The notes under the pieces were generated by a model that made no database searches, had not been told where the DNA came from, and saw nothing but the letters and a program-made list of their open reading frames with translations. Position numbers and translations under genes: made by a program. A stretch of 59,558 nucleotides of DNA from an uncultured SAR116 cluster alpha proteobacterium (lineage in GTDB: Bacteria > Pseudomonadota > Alphaproteobacteria > Puniceispirillales > GCA-002684695), in assembly GCA_902532475.1 (NCBI GenBank), contig CACAIE010000008.1:1-59558 (forward strand), read 5' to 3'. Positions 28,352 through 37,554 of the stretch are shown here, piece after piece. Position 1 is the stretch's first letter, and each line of letters opens with the position of its first letter.

Positions 28352-28744
28352 ATGAGAAGATCAATTAATTCACCTAATGTCCATTCACATAAAAATCCAA
28401 TCCCTCATGCCGCCGAAATAAATGGACTAATAATATCCTCTGCTATTACAGGAATTGATAATGATACAGGCAAGTTTCCTGACAGTAAAGAAAAGCAGAT
28501 CGAACTTTCACTTAAAAATATGTTAATCGTTCTTGAAGAAGCAGGCGCTTCTTGTGAAAATGTTATAAAGGTAGATTTATACTTCAAAGACAAATCAGAT
28601 AGAAAAATTGTCAATCCTTTTTGGACAAAAATGTTTCCTGATGAAAATAATAGGCCTGCAAGGCACTCACATTTGGCAATTCTAGAAAGCGAATGTATCA
28701 TACAAATAGTTTTCACAGCTTTAAAAAAACAAAAAAATTCTTAA
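28352..28744 (+). CDS. RidA (YjgF/YER057c) family protein
   Basis: A 130-residue protein of the RidA family, which hydrolyses reactive enamines/imines or related ketone-forming intermediates. The family's arginine motif is seen near the C-terminus as NRPARHSHLA, the helix with EEAGASCENVIKVDLYFKD is typical, and the N-terminal GLIISSAITGID strand matches the fold. It lies 16 bases after the acyl-CoA ligase and 11 bases before the methyltransferase, within one operon. RidA homologues are frequent in aromatic and heterocycle catabolic clusters, where they deaminate or decarboxylate pathway intermediates. The exact step is not assigned. Confidence 0.92.
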   Translation: MRRSINSPNVHSHKNPIPHAAEINGLIISSAITGIDNDTGKFPDSKEKQIELSLKNMLIVLEEAGASCENVIKVDLYFKDKSDRKIVNPFWTKMFPDENNRPARHSHLAILESECIIQIVFTALKKQKNS

Positions 28745-28755
28745 GGGATTAATCC

Positions 28756-29388
28756 ATGACAAATAAAAAAGGTTTGAAAGATGCATATTCACTTAAAACT
28801 CCTCAGGATTCAATAGATTTATATAGAGCATGGGCATCCACTTATGATATTGATTTTGCTAAAAAAAATGGCTATCAATCTCCGATTCTAATTGCTAAGT
28901 ATTTTGAAAAATATTCCTTCATAGAAGATACTCCTATTTTGGATGTAGGTGCAGGGACTGGTCTAATTGGAGAATGCATGAAACTAAGTAGCGAACAAGA
29001 AATTGACGCGATTGATATTTCTCCTGAAATGCTTGAAACAGCCAAATCAAAACAATGTTATTCTAAAATCATTGAAGCTGACCTTACAAGTAAGTTAGCT
29101 ATAGAGCATAATCACTATGGAGCAATTGTAAGTGCAGGAACCTTTACTTATGGTCATATTGGGCCAAATGCACTTGATGAACTGGTAAGAATAACAAAAC
29201 CTAATGGTTTATTTATTATTACAATTCATTCAAAACTATTTAAAAAAGATAAATTTGATAAAAAATTTCTTGAAATGGAAAACATTATATCAACACCAAT
29301 TTATCATGAAGAAAAAGTATATGTTAGCAATGAGGACGAAACTCATGGACAGGATACAGTTTTGATTGCTAAATTTAGAAAAAAATAA
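28756..29388 (+). CDS. Class I SAM-dependent methyltransferase
   Basis: A 210-residue Rossmann-fold methyltransferase. Motif I is ILDVGAGTGLIGECM, the acidic end of strand two is AIDISPEMLETAK, and motif IV is near YGAIVSAGTFTYGHIG. The leading segment YRAWASTYDIDFAKKNGY resembles the WBSCR27-like group of small-molecule methyltransferases. The sequence does not show the acceptor. It lies in the + strand operon between RidA and the DMSP-lyase-like cupin (22 bases downstream); a thiol, carboxyl or hydroxyl acceptor would all be compatible. Confidence 0.88.
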   Translation: MTNKKGLKDAYSLKTPQDSIDLYRAWASTYDIDFAKKNGYQSPILIAKYFEKYSFIEDTPILDVGAGTGLIGECMKLSSEQEIDAIDISPEMLETAKSKQCYSKIIEADLTSKLAIEHNHYGAIVSAGTFTYGHIGPNALDELVRITKPNGLFIITIHSKLFKKDKFDKKFLEMENIISTPIYHEEKVYVSNEDETHGQDTVLIAKFRKK

Positions 29389-29410
29389 ATACTAAAAAGT
29401 TAAAATAGTT

Positions 29411-30049
29411 ATGCCAGAAAACTCTATTACGGTTTCCGAAAACTTTAGGAGAACAGTTAATTCATTTTATAAAAATTCTAAAAAAAAAAATAGTAACAAT
29501 ATTCCCAATTATAATATCCATCTTGATAAAGTAATAGAAGCGACTTCAAAGAGGCTAACATTTAATCATTCTTATAAATCAAACGATCAACCCGTTTGTA
29601 GATTTTTAAATTCATGTATAAAAAACGCTCCAAAAAAGTACAAAGTAATTGCTGAAGTCACTCAACAAATAAAAGAATTATTATACTGGAAAGTAAATGA
29701 TAATTACAAAAACGTTTACCCAGATCATTTCTTTCAAAACGAAAGCTTTGTTGAAATCATTGGACCATCTGGATTACTTATCTGTCCTAATATCAGGGTA
29801 GGATTTTTACTCCTTGGTAAAGATGTATTGTATCCATCGCATAATCATGAAGCATTGGAATTATACAATATTATTAGCGGATACTCGTTGTGGCAAATTA
29901 ATGATGAAAAATTTGCAAAAAAATCACCTGGTGATGAAATTTTTCATGATCTTTGGATGCCTCATTCTATGAAGACTGAGGAACAACCTGTTCTGGCATT
30001 ATTTTCTTGGTCAGGTGCAATATTTAAAGAAGCAGTCCCTATAATTTAA
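29411..30049 (+). CDS. DMSP lyase-like cupin (DddQ/DddL family fold)
   Basis: A 212-residue protein with an N-terminal helical part and a C-terminal cupin. The motif YPSHNHEALELY places His146, Glu150 and Tyr152, and His185 lies in WMPHSM. This spacing matches the metal ligands and catalytic tyrosine known for DddQ (His125, Glu129, Tyr131, His163). The terminal strand PVLALFSWSGAIF resembles the DddL/DddQ C-terminal strand. The family fold is well supported; cleavage of dimethylsulfoniopropionate to DMS and acrylate is plausible but unproven, since many proteins annotated this way act on other substrates. It is the last gene of the + operon, and its stop lies 12 bases from a convergent MetE-like gene. 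Confidence 0.7.
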   Translation: MPENSITVSENFRRTVNSFYKNSKKKNSNNIPNYNIHLDKVIEATSKRLTFNHSYKSNDQPVCRFLNSCIKNAPKKYKVIAEVTQQIKELLYWKVNDNYKNVYPDHFFQNESFVEIIGPSGLLICPNIRVGFLLLGKDVLYPSHNHEALELYNIISGYSLWQINDEKFAKKSPGDEIFHDLWMPHSMKTEEQPVLALFSWSGAIFKEAVPII

Positions 30050-30061
30050 ACAATGAACAAA

Positions 30062-31135
30062 TCAAACATTTTTGACTGCCTCACACATTATCTTTAATTT
30101 TTTCTCAGCCAACTCTAAACTGAAAAGACCTAAGCCACAATCAGGAGAAACTATAAGCCTTTCCCTGTCAATATAATTCAAAACGTCTAGAAGCCTTTCC
30201 TGAATTTCCTCTAAACTTTCAAGACGACTTTTAGTTACATTAACAGCTCCAAAGATAATTTTTTTGTCAGGGAATTTACTCAATAAAGTTAGATCATTTT
30301 TAAAATGTGCATCTTCAATAGAAATTTGATCAATATTCATTGAGTTTAGATCACTGGAAAGTTCAAAATAACTTTGCGGATCAGCTTTTTTATAATTTTC
30401 ATCATCTAAATGATCTGTATAACCGCAACAGATATGAATAATTTTGTTAATATTTTTTGGAACTTTATGAAAACATCTTTCAACTCCTTCAATGCCAAAA
30501 GATAGAGCATCTTCAACTTGTCGAGCAAATAATGGTTCATCAATTTGAATATGAACGCATCCATTTTCAACAAGATTGAGTATCTCTTTATTTACGGTAT
30601 CTGCCAGATCATTATTTAGTTTTTCTCTATTATCATAATAACAGTCTGCGGTAGTGTCCATAATTGTCAATGGACCGGGAATAGTAAATTTTACTGGATT
30701 ACCTGAAACTGTCTGACTAGATAAATAATCGTGAGATGAATAATACTTTCCAGTGTGCTTTATTTGACTTCTTATAGCTGGCAAACCCGTCTCATAAGCA
30801 CCATCTCTTAAAACTCTATGCTCAAGATTATTAAAATCAAACCCTTCAAGATGCCTACAGTGATAATGAATATAATTTTCTCTTCTAACTTCACCATCTG
30901 TCGGAACATCTATCCCTGCTTTTAATTGAATATTTATTATTTCAGATGCCGCTTTCAAAAATAAGAACTCATCCTTACTACTTTTATTTTCATTGTATTT
31001 GTTATATTCCAACGTGGTTTTGACAGTATTCATTCCATCTTCACCTCTGGCAGAATCAAACCAATCTATGATAGGTAAATAGTTAGGTTTAGGAAATGAG
31101 CCAATGGTTGTGGTGCAGATTTTTTTCTTAGTCAT
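30062..31135 (-). CDS. MetE C-terminal-like (cobalamin-independent methionine synthase family) protein
   Basis: A 357-residue single-domain protein of the UROD/MetE-like (COG0620) superfamily. The N-terminus TTTIGSFPKPNYL, the central HIQIDEPLFARQ, and probable zinc ligands in IHICCGY and SPDCGLG are seen. Full-length MetE is about 750 residues, so this is the short form, whose members include methyltransferases for small thiols and epoxyalkane:coenzyme M transferases. It is the last gene of the minus-strand aromatic operon, 39 bases after pobA. A role in methyl or one-carbon transfer (for example O-demethylation) would fit but is not shown. Confidence 0.85.
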   Translation of the reverse strand: MTKKKICTTTIGSFPKPNYLPIIDWFDSARGEDGMNTVKTTLEYNKYNENKSSKDEFLFLKAASEIINIQLKAGIDVPTDGEVRRENYIHYHCRHLEGFDFNNLEHRVLRDGAYETGLPAIRSQIKHTGKYYSSHDYLSSQTVSGNPVKFTIPGPLTIMDTTADCYYDNREKLNNDLADTVNKEILNLVENGCVHIQIDEPLFARQVEDALSFGIEGVERCFHKVPKNINKIIHICCGYTDHLDDENYKKADPQSYFELSSDLNSMNIDQISIEDAHFKNDLTLLSKFPDKKIIFGAVNVTKSRLESLEEIQERLLDVLNYIDRERLIVSPDCGLGLFSLELAEKKLKIMCEAVKNV

Positions 31136-31174
31136 AATTAATCTAATTAGAAAATTTTAATTAGAATAGCAAAT

Positions 31175-32347
31175 TTAATATGGTAGACCCACATAATTTT
31201 CAGCAAATGATTTTTGCGCCCCTATTGAATTTGAAAGATATTCTAATTCTGCAAGTTGAATCTTTCTTTCAAAATCATTTTGTCCAGGAAAATTATGCAT
31301 TACAGTAGTCATCCACCAGCTAAATCTAATGCCCTTCCAAACTCGTGATAATGCAGTTTCAGAATATTTCTCTAAGAAATTTTTATCATTCTCAACAAAA
31401 AAGGAGATAAGAGACTTTGACAAATAGTGAACGTCAGAAACTGCAAGATTGAGTCCTTTCGCTCCTGTTGGCGGAACGATATGAGATGAGTCTCCTGCTA
31501 AAAATAAGTTTCCCCAACTCATAGGTTCAGAAACAAAACTACGCAATGGAGCTATAGATTTCTCTATTGATGGGCCAATAATGATTTTGTCCGAAGTTTC
31601 TGTTGGAAGTCTAAATTTTAATTCATCCCAAAAACTTTGATCCGACCATTTATCTATTTTATCACTATTTGGAACTTGAATATAGTATCTAGATAGATTT
31701 TTATTTCTCATTGATGCAAGAGCAAAGCCTCTCTCATGATTTGCGTATATCAATTCATCACTAACAGGTGGTGTTTCAGATAAAACCCCTAACCAGCCGA
31801 ATGGATAAATTTTTTCATAGGTTTTTAATATTTTTGATGGAATATACTTCCTGCTAATCCCATGAAAACCATCACAACCAATTATGAATTGTGTTTTGAC
31901 AGTTTTAGATATGCCACTTCTATCTTTATATGAAACTCTTGAAAATTCTTTGTTAAGATTATCTAGAGATACATCATCAACTTCATGCAATATTTTAACA
32001 TCATATTTTCTCAAAGCTTCATATAGATCGAAAGTCACTTCAGTCTGACCATAAACCATCACTTGTTTATTAACTGTTTTTTTAAAGTCAATTCTAAACT
32101 GTCTGTTGGCTGACGATAAAAATGTTCCTTCATGAACATATCCTAATGTATTCATTCGGCTGCCAACTCCAGACTTTGTCAGCATATCAACCGTATTCCA
32201 CTCTAAAACACCCGCTCTAATTCGAGACAAGACATATTCTTTGGTTTTTCTTTCTAGGACTAATACATCTATTTTTGCTTGGGCTAAAAGAAGGGCTAGC
32301 AATGTTCCTGAGGGACCACCACCAATAATCACTACCTGATGCTGCAT
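31175..32347 (-). CDS. pobA: 4-Hydroxybenzoate 3-monooxygenase (PobA)
   Basis: A 390-residue class A flavoprotein monooxygenase, the usual PobA length. The FAD motif GGGPSG is at residues 9-14, followed by LERKTKEYVLSRIRAGVLEW, VYGQTEVTFDLYEA and the second FAD-binding block FLAGDSSHIVPPTGAKGLNLAVSD, all characteristic of p-hydroxybenzoate hydroxylase. It would convert 4-hydroxybenzoate, NAD(P)H and oxygen to protocatechuate. It lies 18 bases after the aminotransferase-fold gene and in the same run as two extradiol dioxygenases, so the operon is clearly oxygen-dependent. No protocatechuate dioxygenase of the PcaGH or LigAB type is visible; one of the two VOC dioxygenases may cleave the product or a derivative. 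Confidence 0.94.
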   Translation of the reverse strand: MQHQVVIIGGGPSGTLLALLLAQAKIDVLVLERKTKEYVLSRIRAGVLEWNTVDMLTKSGVGSRMNTLGYVHEGTFLSSANRQFRIDFKKTVNKQVMVYGQTEVTFDLYEALRKYDVKILHEVDDVSLDNLNKEFSRVSYKDRSGISKTVKTQFIIGCDGFHGISRKYIPSKILKTYEKIYPFGWLGVLSETPPVSDELIYANHERGFALASMRNKNLSRYYIQVPNSDKIDKWSDQSFWDELKFRLPTETSDKIIIGPSIEKSIAPLRSFVSEPMSWGNLFLAGDSSHIVPPTGAKGLNLAVSDVHYLSKSLISFFVENDKNFLEKYSETALSRVWKGIRFSWWMTTVMHNFPGQNDFERKIQLAELEYLSNSIGAQKSFAENYVGLPY

Positions 32348-32365
32348 TAATTTAAAATTCCCAAT

Positions 32366-33607
32366 TTATAAAGTTTTTTCCAATGCATTTATAAGTGAAT
32401 TTATCTCATTCTTAGTGTTATAATGAACAAAAGAAAGTCTAACCACTCCATCTTTCGGGTCAATTCCAAGTGCCATCAAGGGCCTTACTGCATAAAAATC
32501 TCCTGCCCCAGCCATAATATTATAATTTGCCAACTCATTTGCAACTTCTTCTGGCATTTTATTTTTAGGAACAAACGCAACTGTTGGGGCTCTTAATACA
32601 TTATCTCCAGGACCAATTAGCTTGATCTTTTTATTGTTATTCAAAAACTCTAAAAGTGGCTTTAATAAATCAATCTCATGGTTTCTAAATAAATTAGCAA
32701 CGCGTCTAGGCTTGTTTGTTCCATGGAAGCTTTTTTTATCAGTCGATAAAAAGTGATGCTGATCAATTAAATCAAAGTAATCTAAAATTCCATTACACGC
32801 TGCTACTTGAGCATGATCTGGGCCTGCAGGAACCATAAATTTATCAGAATAATCAGCATTAAAAAAATGGGATTGATTTGTTAATGCCAGCTTAGCCTTT
32901 TCTCTTATCACCATGACACCTTGATGAGGGCCATAGGTTTTGTAAGCAGAAAAAAAATAAATGTCTGCGCCCAAATCATTTACATCTGGCAAGCCATGTG
33001 GGCAATAGGACACACCATCAACTATAAGCAATGAACCATTCGATCGAGCTATTTCAGAAATTTCTTTGATAGGATTAATTTCTCCAACCACGTTAGAGCA
33101 ATGGGTTGCAGCGATAAATTTGGTTTTTTCAGTTATTAAATTCTTTAAATCTTTAATGTCTAACGAACCTGTATCAGGTTCAATAGTCCAAATTTTTACT
33201 TTTATACCTCTGTCCGCCATTCTATGCCATGCCCCAGCATTTGCTTCATGTTCTTGATCAGAAATAATTATTTCATCTTGATTGCTCATCTTATCTAAAA
33301 ATGCATGAGCTAAAACATAAGTATTTTGAGAAGTAGAAGGTCCAAATAATACTTCATCAGTATTAACATTTAAATATTCTGCCATCCTCTTCCTAGAACT
33401 ATCCATTTCCTCACCAGCTAGTTTGGATGCTTCATAGAACCCGTATGGCTGAACTTTTCTCTGTCTAAAATATCGATCAAACCTATCAATTACTTGTTGG
33501 CACATAAATGAACCGCCTGCATTTTCAAAAAATGCTTTTTTAAATAAACTTTTCTCTGAAAATGCAGGAAATTGGTTCCTCACAAATTCAATATCTAATT
33601 TTTCCAT
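32366..33607 (-). CDS. Cysteine-desulfurase-fold PLP enzyme lacking the catalytic cysteine
   Basis: A 413-residue fold-type I, class V aminotransferase-like protein resembling the VC1184 'desulfurase-like' group. Asp197 (LIVDGVSYCPHG) should bind the PLP ring nitrogen and Lys223 (SAYKTYGPHQG) the cofactor. In SufS/IscS the catalytic cysteine sits on a C-terminal loop; here the matching segment reads MAGAGDFYAVRPL and there is no cysteine anywhere in the last third of the protein. It is therefore unlikely to be a true desulfurase and may be a lyase, epimerase or kynureninase-type enzyme. It lies between the transhydroxylase subunits and pobA in the same operon. Confidence 0.85.
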   Translation of the reverse strand: MEKLDIEFVRNQFPAFSEKSLFKKAFFENAGGSFMCQQVIDRFDRYFRQRKVQPYGFYEASKLAGEEMDSSRKRMAEYLNVNTDEVLFGPSTSQNTYVLAHAFLDKMSNQDEIIISDQEHEANAGAWHRMADRGIKVKIWTIEPDTGSLDIKDLKNLITEKTKFIAATHCSNVVGEINPIKEISEIARSNGSLLIVDGVSYCPHGLPDVNDLGADIYFFSAYKTYGPHQGVMVIREKAKLALTNQSHFFNADYSDKFMVPAGPDHAQVAACNGILDYFDLIDQHHFLSTDKKSFHGTNKPRRVANLFRNHEIDLLKPLLEFLNNNKKIKLIGPGDNVLRAPTVAFVPKNKMPEEVANELANYNIMAGAGDFYAVRPLMALGIDPKDGVVRLSFVHYNTKNEINSLINALEKTL

Positions 33608-33651
33608 AAATACCCCAAAACATTAGAGAGACTGCTTCTAAAAGTTAAATA

Positions 33652-34488
33652 TTATAAATATATATTCCCAAGATAAATACTATTTTCTAAATCAAGCTCA
33701 ATAGTTTTCTTTTTTGAATTATACTCTATATTAACGCCATAATTGCCACTATTTGGCTTCAGTTTATCAAATTTAAAGTCACCAAAATCGTCTGTTTTTA
33801 ACTCTGAAATTATTTTTTTATTTTGAATTAATTTTACAACTGCACCACTTACACAATCTTCAACTTTATTTTTTATTAAAGCGACACTTCCTCCAATAAA
33901 ACATTTATTATATCTATATAGATTTTTATAATAAATCCTCGGCTTAGTATTAAATTGAGGGTTAAGAACCTCTAGACTCTCCTTTTCAGCCAAATTTTTC
34001 ATTTCTTGGTCTTCGATTTTGATAGTTTTCATTGCGCCAGTAGCACAAACTGAAATTGCTCGAGGTTCCTTCCAGCCTTTATCTAACAGATGTGCATCAA
34101 AAAACCATATTTGTGGTATTTCAAGTTCTTCATTCCAAGAAATTGCACTATGAGGGCAACTATCTACTATTTGTTTTTGACCTTTAGATTTCTCTGGGTC
34201 AATAATAATAATACCATCTTCCCTTTTAATTACTGCATTATTCTTAGCTGCTTTCAGACATGGAGCATCATCACAATGCTGGCACATAGTAGGAATATAT
34301 CCTACGTCTACCATTGGCGTTTGGCCACGCTCTTTTTTCTTAATATTTATCCAGTTTGCACCCCTTTTAGGCATTTCGGCTGAATAACCAGGAAAACTAT
34401 TACCCACAAATTCATCTTTACACGCCAAAGAACACATATGGCAATTAGTGCAATTATCTACATCAATAATTAAATTCCATTTTTTCAT
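33652..34488 (-). CDS. Transhydroxylase small (Fe-S) subunit, pyrogallol hydroxytransferase-like
   Basis: A 278-residue iron-sulfur subunit closely resembling the beta subunit of Pelobacter pyrogallol:phloroglucinol transhydroxylase. Residues 13-23 hold C-x2-C-x2-C-x3-C, residues 69-77 hold C-x2-C-x4-C, and Cys111 and Cys148 follow. The shared landmarks REDGIIIIDPEKSKG, AHLLD and KPRIYYKNLYRYNK are present. The C-terminal 75 residues (from about GGSVALIK) form the family's transthyretin-like beta domain. Only nine cysteines occur in the Fe-S part against twelve expected for three clusters, and Trp128-Phe-Phe-Asp131 stands where a C-x2-C pair is expected before AHLLD. It follows the large subunit by 22 bases and should shuttle electrons or stabilise the complex in the cytoplasm. 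Confidence 0.9.
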   Translation of the reverse strand: MKKWNLIIDVDNCTNCHMCSLACKDEFVGNSFPGYSAEMPKRGANWINIKKKERGQTPMVDVGYIPTMCQHCDDAPCLKAAKNNAVIKREDGIIIIDPEKSKGQKQIVDSCPHSAISWNEELEIPQIWFFDAHLLDKGWKEPRAISVCATGAMKTIKIEDQEMKNLAEKESLEVLNPQFNTKPRIYYKNLYRYNKCFIGGSVALIKNKVEDCVSGAVVKLIQNKKIISELKTDDFGDFKFDKLKPNSGNYGVNIEYNSKKKTIELDLENSIYLGNIYL

Positions 34489-34510
34489 AATCTATGCTCC
34501 GCAATAACCT

Positions 34511-37500
34511 TCATTCTGCTGTTTCAAAGATTTTTTCTTTTGAAAATTTCTTTGGCTTAAGTTCTTTTTTGTCCCAAAGTTCTATTTGCACAATTGCCGT
34601 GCTATTTCCCATAGAATGAGCTTTTTTAATTTGTGTTTTCTTAGGGGTTAATAAATTTAGCATGCCACCTCTGTCTACTGAGTTGCCAGGCTTTCCTAAT
34701 GGATCGTATTTAGCGCATGATTCATAGCCATGGGCAGAACTTTCCATGATTCTATCAGTAAGTTGGGCTGCACATATAACTGCTCCTTGATCGTTATAAA
34801 CCTTAACAAGGTCATTCATTTTTATATTTCTGTCTTTAGCATCTTCAGTATTAATTCTGATAACCCAATAATCATAACCATCTACTTTAACTCGGTGATC
34901 AGATATATCGTTAATAAAACTATCTTTAGCATCACCCTGGGTATGAAATGAATATCTTGGATGAGGCGTTAGCATCATGATTGGGTATTTAGAATTTTTA
35001 TTAACTTGAAACGCTGGTTTATACTTAACAATAGGCGGCCTTTCAGGGTCATTTTCATCAAATCTTTTAAGGCTTGAAGCTTCAAATTCTATCTTGCCCG
35101 ATTGAGTTTGAATACCTTTTAAATATTCATCTTTATAGTCAGAAGGCAAAGGCATTGGTTCAGGCACATCTTTCTTTCTATTTTCATAATACCAATTCCA
35201 AGACAGAGGATCCCTTAATTCACTTTTATTTGGAGGAATAACCGCGTAACCTTTCTTTACAAAATTTTCCCATGAAATTATTTTAGGCAAATCTGAAGAA
35301 TCAAAAATTCTCCTTGCCCAATCGATTTCTGAAATGCCTTCTGTAAAATATGCACTCAATCCCAACCTTTCACATATCATAGAAAATATTTTATAATCTG
35401 ACTTTGACTCGCCAAGTGGCTCTATAGCTTTATGCTGAAAAACCGCAACTCTATTATTTAATTGAGTTTGTCCGTGATGTGCATAACCGCCCAAGGCTGC
35501 CCACTCACTAATATCATCTCTTTCAAAGTTTGTGCATGCAGGTAATATAAGGTCAGCAAACTTTGTCTCACCTTCCATCCATATAGATTGATTAACTACA
35601 AATTCTAAATTTTCAGATTGATACATTTTTATGTGTCTATTTGAATCTGGCATAGTACCAAACATAGAGCCGCCATATTTATATAGCATTTTAACTGGCG
35701 AATAGCCCGGTTTAGGATAAGACACTTTGTTGAACTGTGCTTCTATTGACTTGCCATCCCAAACATAGCCTTCTGCTTTACCTTCAATTATTGCCTCAGG
35801 AAGCCAAAGTCTTGGAATAGATTGTTCTACTGTATTTAAACTCTGCAATTGAGGCATTCTTTGGTATAATTCTACAGACATAGCAGTGTGGTGAAGATCT
35901 CCTGAAATCCCTCCTTCAGCATAACCTGGAAAATAAAAATTATTATCTACCGGAGTGCCCCATTGAAGATTTCCCATATTGACACCAGGTTTTCCAATGC
36001 CTTGCATTGCAATAAGGCAAACTAGAGAACGTGCCCATTGTATTCCGGTTTGGTTTCTACACGCTCCGCCATGGCCATTCCCCCAACCTCCAGCAGCCAA
36101 ATATACTTTCTTATTGCCCCATTTCCTTGCAAGTGCTCTTATATCCTTAGCTGCGAGACCTGTTTCTTTTGATGCCCATTCAGGTGTTTTTTCTATTTTG
36201 TCCTCTTTACCAAGAATATATTCTTTCCATACCTCAAATCCAGTTGTTCTATTTTTTACAAATTCCTTATCGTATAGATTTTCTTTAATCCATACATAAG
36301 CAATAGCCATAGCTAATGCTGGCGAAGAAGTCGGTTTAGTAGGCAACCATTTGCCACCTAAAAATTGGCAACTGTCATTATAAAAAGGGTCAACATGAAC
36401 AATATCGATATCTAACTCTTTAAGCCATTTCCTTCTTATTGTCCCTTCAAAAGAACCATAAGCTCCACTAGTTCCCTCTGGATTGCTTGCCCAAAAGACA
36501 ACCATTTCAGCTTCTTTCAATAAATCTTCTACAGTGCCATAAGTTTCTGATTGCCCTACTCTTAAGGATCCTCCCCAATGATGTGCTGCCCCCCAATACC
36601 AACCTTCCCAACTATCTGGGTTATGGTGAACCCTCGTCATTCCTACAGCATTGATAAATTTAAAATTTGCACTCAAATAGTAACCGACGTTCCCCCAAGT
36701 ATGATGTGAACCATGACTATTAACAATTGCTCCTGGTCCGTGTTCCTTTTTTACCCTCTTAATTTCACCAGATACTATATTTAAAGCTTCATCCCATGAA
36801 ATTCTCTCATAACCTGAATTTCCTCTATTTTTTTGATTTCTTTTTCCATCGGGATCAAAATCAATTCTTTTCATTGGATAAAGAAGTCTATCGGGTGAAT
36901 AAACCATAGACTTCCAATTCATTCCGTGGGGAGCCAAAGATGTTTTTCTTGGTGGCCTAAATTTTTTTCCCCTAGCAGAGATAGTCCATGTTTCAGGATC
37001 ATTATGATCAAACTCAATTGGTGTTATTCTGATAATTTTATCATTCTTTACATAAAGAAAAACTGGACCACCATTGGTCATATTTGTGTATCTGACAACC
37101 CCATCGCCAACATCAATTCCAAATTTCAAGCCATTTGTTTGAGTTTTCATTAAAGTTTGTGTAAACCATAACGTTAACTCATCAGGGCCATCTAGAGTTA
37201 AATTAAAATCTTTTAAAGCATTAATTTGATCCAGTTGATTAATAGATTTTTTTAGCAAAAAGGCCATTACTAGGGGCATCAATAACTCAACAGCAACATT
37301 CGCATTTTTAAAAGATAATACCACTTCAGGTTTTTGATGAAACCCTGAAGATGAAATAACGCTTCCATTATTAAATGTTAACCACCTCCCAATTGATTGA
37401 TCTTTTGTCTGGATTTGTGCTGTAAAATTTTTTTCAGATAAATGATCTTTAAATTTTTTATAAATTAAGGATTGCCATAAAAGCAGAGCCCGCAAGCCAA

Positions 37501-37531
37501 ATAAAATTAAAGAAAATTTAATTGCTGCCAT
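34511..37531 (-). CDS. Molybdopterin transhydroxylase large subunit with N-terminal SCP2-like domain
   Basis: A 1006-residue DMSO-reductase-family molybdoenzyme. From about residue 144 ([14 protein letters not shown]) onward it follows the pyrogallol:phloroglucinol transhydroxylase large subunit to its end. His276 ([11 protein letters not shown]) and Asp306-Ser307 ([10 protein letters not shown]) correspond to the catalytic His144, Asp174 and molybdenum ligand Ser175 of the Pelobacter enzyme. There is no N-terminal Fe-S motif and no Tat signal, as in that enzyme. Residues 1-127 are extra: a short hydrophobic stretch, then an alpha/beta region ([45 protein letters not shown]) reminiscent of SCP2 sterol-carrier domains. 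An internal ATG at 37150 would give the usual length but has no ribosome site; GAGAG precedes 37531. The enzyme probably moves a hydroxyl group between polyhydroxybenzenes. Confidence 0.93.
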   Translation of the reverse strand: MAAIKFSLILFGLRALLLWQSLIYKKFKDHLSEKNFTAQIQTKDQSIGRWLTFNNGSVISSSGFHQKPEVVLSFKNANVAVELLMPLVMAFLLKKSINQLDQINALKDFNLTLDGPDELTLWFTQTLMKTQTNGLKFGIDVGDGVVRYTNMTNGGPVFLYVKNDKIIRITPIEFDHNDPETWTISARGKKFRPPRKTSLAPHGMNWKSMVYSPDRLLYPMKRIDFDPDGKRNQKNRGNSGYERISWDEALNIVSGEIKRVKKEHGPGAIVNSHGSHHTWGNVGYYLSANFKFINAVGMTRVHHNPDSWEGWYWGAAHHWGGSLRVGQSETYGTVEDLLKEAEMVVFWASNPEGTSGAYGSFEGTIRRKWLKELDIDIVHVDPFYNDSCQFLGGKWLPTKPTSSPALAMAIAYVWIKENLYDKEFVKNRTTGFEVWKEYILGKEDKIEKTPEWASKETGLAAKDIRALARKWGNKKVYLAAGGWGNGHGGACRNQTGIQWARSLVCLIAMQGIGKPGVNMGNLQWGTPVDNNFYFPGYAEGGISGDLHHTAMSVELYQRMPQLQSLNTVEQSIPRLWLPEAIIEGKAEGYVWDGKSIEAQFNKVSYPKPGYSPVKMLYKYGGSMFGTMPDSNRHIKMYQSENLEFVVNQSIWMEGETKFADLILPACTNFERDDISEWAALGGYAHHGQTQLNNRVAVFQHKAIEPLGESKSDYKIFSMICERLGLSAYFTEGISEIDWARRIFDSSDLPKIISWENFVKKGYAVIPPNKSELRDPLSWNWYYENRKKDVPEPMPLPSDYKDEYLKGIQTQSGKIEFEASSLKRFDENDPERPPIVKYKPAFQVNKNSKYPIMMLTPHPRYSFHTQGDAKDSFINDISDHRVKVDGYDYWVIRINTEDAKDRNIKMNDLVKVYNDQGAVICAAQLTDRIMESSAHGYESCAKYDPLGKPGNSVDRGGMLNLLTPKKTQIKKAHSMGNSTAIVQIELWDKKELKPKKFSKEKIFETAE

Positions 37532-37554
37532 TTTTAACTCTCTTATAAATATAT

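Noticed and set aside
28691-28705. TGTATCATACA inside ridA as an operator
   Set aside because: The half-site spacing does not match and it is within coding sequence.
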